Below, in pieces: positions 60,458 through 64,000 of a DNA stretch of 64,000 bases. The stretch comes from Streptomyces regalis (GTDB lineage: Bacteria; Actinomycetota; Actinomycetes; Streptomycetales; Streptomycetaceae). The position numbers were made by a program, and so were the translations under genes. The DNA is taken from positions 29,649 through 93,648 of the forward strand of contig NZ_LLZG01000254.1 of assembly GCF_001509475.1 (NCBI RefSeq), read 5' to 3'. The notes under the pieces were generated by a model. That model did not search any database, had not been told where the DNA came from, and saw only the letters and a list, made by a program, of their open reading frames with translations. How positions within the stretch are numbered: the stretch's first letter is position 1; each line of letters starts with the position of its first letter.

Positions 60458-61714
60458 TCAGGCCACCTGGTCGGGTAGCGGCCCGGGCTCTGCGGCACTG
60501 GCCTGTCGCCGGGCCACCAGCAGCCCGGCAGCGACGATCGCGGAAGCCAGCCCCAGAACCCCCACGGCTCCGGCCAGCGTGCCGACCGCCGATTCCAGGG
60601 CAAGGAGCACCAGCGGGCACACGAACGAGCCGCCGAAGAAGGCAGATGTCCACAGCCCCGTGCCCCGGCCGCGATCCTCGTACTGCAACCGGGACATGGC
60701 ACTGGTGAGCAACGACGGCAACAGCATGCCGGTGCCCAGGCAGTTGATCACCGCACCGACGATCATCAGCGGGACGCTGCCGGCGAGGAACATCACCCCG
60801 AAACCGGCCGCGCAGACCGTGAAGACGGCGGGCAGCATCGGCCCCGGGGAGCGCTTCAGGCGGGCGAAGGCGATCGCTCCGGCCACGGTGCCGGCGCTCG
60901 CGACCGCGGTGGCCAGACCGATCATGCCCGTGTTGGCCACTCCGAGGTCGTCGAGCAGGTACGCCATCTCCACGGGGACGGTGTAGAAGACAATCGCCGC
61001 GAAGAGGGTCAGGGCGCAGATTCCCGCCATCTGCCGCCAGAGGAACGGGCGACGTGCAGTCGGGACAACCTCCGTGCGTGGGCGCACCACCGGCCTGGGC
61101 AGGGTGAAGGCCATCACCGGGACGAGCAGCAGGCTCACCGCGTAGACCCAGAACGGCACCCGCCAGCCCGCCGCGCCGGCGGTACCGCCGAGCACGAAGA
61201 ACGCCGTGGCTGACGCGGAGGTGCACATGGTCTGCAGGGCGAGGTACTTCATCCGCCGTTGACCGGTGTAGTAGTCCCCGATCAGGGTGGTGCAGCAGGT
61301 CATGATCGCCGCCTCGGTGATGCCGACCAGGGCGCGGCTCGCGATGATCGCGCCCAGTGAGTCCAGCCAGAGCGGCGCCGTGCCAAACAGCGCGTACAAG
61401 ACGGTCGCCACCAGCAGCAGACGCTTGCGGCCCAGGCGGTCCAGGATTACTCCGGCGACCGGAGCCAGCAGCGCCAGTGCCAGCGCCGGAACGGTCAGCG
61501 CCAGCGGGACAAGTGCCTTGGCACCGGGGGTCGAGGCGAAGTGTTCCTGCATCCTGGGGAGCACCGGAGCGATCAGCACCGCCCCCAGGACGGGCAGACA
61601 GCTGCCCGCCATCAGCGCGGTCACCCGCAGCCGGTGCGCCGGGCCCGACACGCTCACGGGCGGCGGGGCGGACTCATCGATCGTGGTGGAGGGCAGGGGC
61701 GAGGAAGCAGGCAT
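60458..61714 (-). CDS. MFS transporter
   Basis: A 418-residue transporter with twelve predicted membrane segments. The MFS motif A appears in LAPVAGVILDRLGRKRLLLVATVLYALFG (between segments 2 and 3), and GRALVGITEAAIMTCCTTLIGDYYTGQRR covers segments 4-5. The ATG at 61714 has GGAG 5 bp upstream; the longer frame to 61774 has no such site. Such proteins export drugs or import aromatic acids; the nearby P450 and ring-cleavage genes make an aromatic or xenobiotic substrate possible, but this is inference. Confidence 0.9.
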   Translation of the reverse strand: MPASSPLPSTTIDESAPPPVSVSGPAHRLRVTALMAGSCLPVLGAVLIAPVLPRMQEHFASTPGAKALVPLALTVPALALALLAPVAGVILDRLGRKRLLLVATVLYALFGTAPLWLDSLGAIIASRALVGITEAAIMTCCTTLIGDYYTGQRRMKYLALQTMCTSASATAFFVLGGTAGAAGWRVPFWVYAVSLLLVPVMAFTLPRPVVRPRTEVVPTARRPFLWRQMAGICALTLFAAIVFYTVPVEMAYLLDDLGVANTGMIGLATAVASAGTVAGAIAFARLKRSPGPMLPAVFTVCAAGFGVMFLAGSVPLMIVGAVINCLGTGMLLPSLLTSAMSRLQYEDRGRGTGLWTSAFFGGSFVCPLVLLALESAVGTLAGAVGVLGLASAIVAAGLLVARRQASAAEPGPLPDQVA

Positions 61715-62769
61715 GGCGACTCCGTGGACTCGGGGGAGCGGGCATGCCGCACAGGCGCCGACGGCGCTCGGCATGCTGAGGAGGACCTCACGCCGACGGC
61801 GAATCCGGACAGCGGCGTGCGGGTGGCACGACTATGCGGCCTTCATGGCCCGCCGCCCACCCTCCGCGCCATCCGAATCCCGTATCCGCCCATCCACGCG
61901 CTGGATGGGGCGTCGCGGTCTCCGCAGGGCGGGCTACGGTTGCTGCCGATCGTGGTTCGGGGCTCGGGCTGCTATCGCCTTGGTGACCGCCCTGTCCCCC
62001 CAGGGACCCACGTCATAGCAGCTCAGAGTCGATGCTGGGCGGACTCGTACGGGCGCTGGCGCGGTGGCGGGCTGAATGCAGGATCACTGCTGGGTCGTGG
62101 CCCCGAAACCGGCTCTTTCGCAGGTCATAGCGTTGCCATCGATGTTCCGGGTCAACGTTTAGTGGGCGACTTAGCATCGGTGTAGCGATCTGGCAAATAC
62201 GCACGCATGACGGCTGGGGCTGTCAAGGCGCACGATGCTCCGCCCCGGCGGTTGCTGAAGTAGGGCGCCGGGTTGCGCATCGTGGACGGGAAGTCCCGGC
62301 CGTGGTCCACCGAGCCGTGGTCAGGCGGGGTTGGCCCCATCCGGGGTCGCCTCCGTCGCTGTACCCGCTGCTGGATCCGTGCTGAATATCCTGAAGTTCA
62401 CGGGCCGCTACGGGGCAACTGGAGCCCATGGCGGGCAAGGTGGTGCCGTTTCCTTGGAATGTCATCCCGGTGAGTGTTACGGCTCGTCGCGGCGGGTGGC
62501 GGGTGGCTGGCGGCCGGGAAACCGGGCACCGGCTCATGGCGGGTGTTGGCCGCGGTTCGAGTCCTGGGCGGGAGCCACAAAACATGGCTGGTCATGCCAA
62601 CGGTGCCGACCTGCGTATTTACGCCACCGTGGCGGTTGAGGGGCGGGCATGGCTGGTGCCGGTCCCACCGGGCGCGGGTTCGACGGCTGCCGAGTCCGCG
62701 AGCGCGGCGAGTAGATCCGCTCCCTCGGGTTGATGTCTTCCATGACGTCAGCGGTGGATCGCGCTCTGA
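61715..62769. other. 1.05-kb region without a recognised gene
   Basis: The longest gene-poor stretch in the window, upstream of the MFS gene and just past the P450 stop codon. No frame shows a family motif or a convincing ribosome site. A segment near 62554 reads GGTTCGAGTCC, like a tRNA T-arm, but no cloverleaf can be drawn. An AT-richer stretch near 62130-62180 might hold a promoter. It may be a scar of past rearrangement. Confidence 0.4.
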
Positions 62770-63960
62770 TCAGAGCGCGACGTCGAGCCGAGCCGGGCGG
62801 CGGACCATGACCAGGCCCGGAGCGGGCTCACGGCGATAGCCGGGAGCGAGCCGCAGGTCGGGGAAGCGCTCCAGCAGCTGTTCCAGGACGACGCGGGACT
62901 CCAACCGGGCCAGTGGTGCGCCGAGGCAGGTGTGGATGCCGTAGCCGAAGGTCATCGGAGTGGCCTGTCCCGCCGGGCGGTCGAGAGAGTAGTCCGCGGC
63001 GTCGGCGCCCCAGGCCCGGTCGTCCCAGTTGGCCGACTGGAGGCTGACGGCCAGGCGGTCGCCGGGTTTGACGGGGCAGCCGGAGATCTCCCGCTCCTGC
63101 GTCACGGTGCGCAGAACGTACTGCAGGGGCGCATCGTGGCGCAGGGACTCCTCGATCGCCGTGGGGATGAGGGACCGGTCGGCGAGCAGCCGTTCCCAGT
63201 GGCTGCGGTCTGCCAGTAGTTCGTGGAGGAGGTTGGTGATCAGGCTGGCAGTGGTGTCCGTGGCGGCCAGGATCAGCTGGAGGGTGTGCATGACGGCCTC
63301 GGCCGGAGTGAGCGGTGGCTCGCCGTCAGCGGGGTGCGCGAGACCGTCCAGGACGCCCTTCCCGGTGGCCGGGGCGGCAGCCCGGGCGGCGAACTGCTCT
63401 CCGAGATAGCGGGTGAGTGCCACGAACTCCGGCATGTCGATCGGCACCTGCGGGAGGATGTCGTCGATCGCGTCGGCCCACCGGTGCAGGCGGTCCCAGT
63501 CTTCCTCCGGCAGACCGAGGAAGGCATACACCACCCGGGTCGGTACCCGACGGGCCAGGTCGTGGTAGATCTCGGCCTTCTGGCCGGGCTGCCACGCGTC
63601 GAGGATGTCGGTCACGATGTCGCGGACACGTGGTTCCTGCTTGCGGAGCACGGCGGGAGCGAACCAGCGCCTGAGACGAGCGCGCAGGGCCGTGTGGTCG
63701 GGCGGGTCCAACATGGTGATTATTGCCGCTGGCAGGTCGGCTGTCGTGCCACCGCTTTCCAGGGCGAAGTTGTCGACGGACGAGTACGCCTCATGGGCGG
63801 TGAGGACGTCCCGTACGTCGTCGTGGCGGGCGAGAAAGTGCACGCCGGGGCGCGGCTGGGACACCGGGCAGCGGTCGCGGGCCTCGGCGAGCCGGGCCGC
63901 GGGATCGGCGTTGTGGGCGGGATCGAGCGGATCGTAGGGGGCGAGGTGCGGGAGAGTCAT
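62770..63960 (-). CDS. Cytochrome P450
   Basis: A 396-residue soluble bacterial P450. The I-helix oxygen-activation motif is LAATDTTASLI, the K-helix ExxR is EESLRHDAP, and the heme-ligand loop is [15 protein letters not shown] with the axial Cys. PxxFxxxR-like RPAGQATPMTFGYG precedes it. The ATG at 63960 follows AGGA; a GTG two codons earlier is possible. No ferredoxin gene lies beside it, so redox partners come from elsewhere. Substrate unknown. The gene has a degenerate, deleted copy 20 kb away in the same orientation. Confidence 0.92.
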   Translation of the reverse strand: MTLPHLAPYDPLDPAHNADPAARLAEARDRCPVSQPRPGVHFLARHDDVRDVLTAHEAYSSVDNFALESGGTTADLPAAIITMLDPPDHTALRARLRRWFAPAVLRKQEPRVRDIVTDILDAWQPGQKAEIYHDLARRVPTRVVYAFLGLPEEDWDRLHRWADAIDDILPQVPIDMPEFVALTRYLGEQFAARAAAPATGKGVLDGLAHPADGEPPLTPAEAVMHTLQLILAATDTTASLITNLLHELLADRSHWERLLADRSLIPTAIEESLRHDAPLQYVLRTVTQEREISGCPVKPGDRLAVSLQSANWDDRAWGADAADYSLDRPAGQATPMTFGYGIHTCLGAPLARLESRVVLEQLLERFPDLRLAPGYRREPAPGLVMVRRPARLDVAL

Positions 63961-64000
63961 GGTCACGTCCTCATGTAGGGGTTGTCGTACGGGCAGGGGC

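Noticed and set aside
62530..62580. tRNA-like 3' part with GGTTCGAGTCC
   Set aside because: The T-arm stem does not pair fully and no matching acceptor strand (CTCCCGC or similar) lies 70 bp upstream, so no cloverleaf can be drawn.

Overview
The window is high-GC, gene-dense actinobacterial DNA. Codon bias, many GTG/TTG starts, Tat-type signal peptides, sugar ABC transporters without their own ATPase, numerous LacI-family regulators and the remnant genes all fit a Streptomyces chromosome, probably an accessory (arm-like) part of a soil or plant-associated strain. This assignment is inferred from gene content only.

Left third (1-14 kb): a pectin / rhamnogalacturonan-I utilisation region. A minus-strand operon encodes a sugar-binding lipoprotein, two CUT1 permeases, a PL9-type pectate lyase and a GH43-type galactanase cut by the window edge. 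A second minus-strand operon encodes a GH53 endo-galactanase and two CE12-type rhamnogalacturonan acetylesterases. A PL11 rhamnogalacturonan lyase survives only as a deleted, frameshifted pseudogene behind an intact promoter and operator. A GH5 endoglucanase, a secreted alpha/beta hydrolase and a PaaX-type regulator follow.

Middle (15-42 kb): a ribosome-inactivating-protein (RIP) gene with a stop codon where the family's conserved Trp is expected; a thioesterase fragment; a translationally coupled glycosyltransferase and polytopic membrane protein; a large HTH-nSTAND-WD40 protein; a lone histidine kinase; a second sugar-uptake operon (two permeases, binding protein, Gfo/Idh/MocA oxidoreductase, PmoA-like protein) with a divergent LacI regulator and a pair of inverted operators; a cupin and an SGNH hydrolase; a secreted beta-helix protein and a GH59 galactosidase sharing the same promoter-operator module; and two divergent LacI genes.

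Right third (42-64 kb): a nine-gene minus-strand aromatic ring-cleavage operon (FAH hydrolase, cyclase, FAD monooxygenase, ACMSD-like amidohydrolase, type I extradiol dioxygenase, second FAH hydrolase, CoA-transferase A and B, second FAD monooxygenase) under a divergent LysR regulator. It is followed by LacI and ISL3 transposase remnants, a TetR/DUF1295 divergent pair, a two-component system, a small membrane protein, a membrane-anchored sulfite-oxidase-fold molybdoenzyme, an MFS transporter and a cytochrome P450. A truncated copy of that same P450 lies at 42.7 kb in the same orientation, so the block from 42.7 to 63 kb is bounded by direct repeats.

Most starts were placed by ribosome-binding site and family N-terminus. 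Functions are family-level inferences; no database search was possible.
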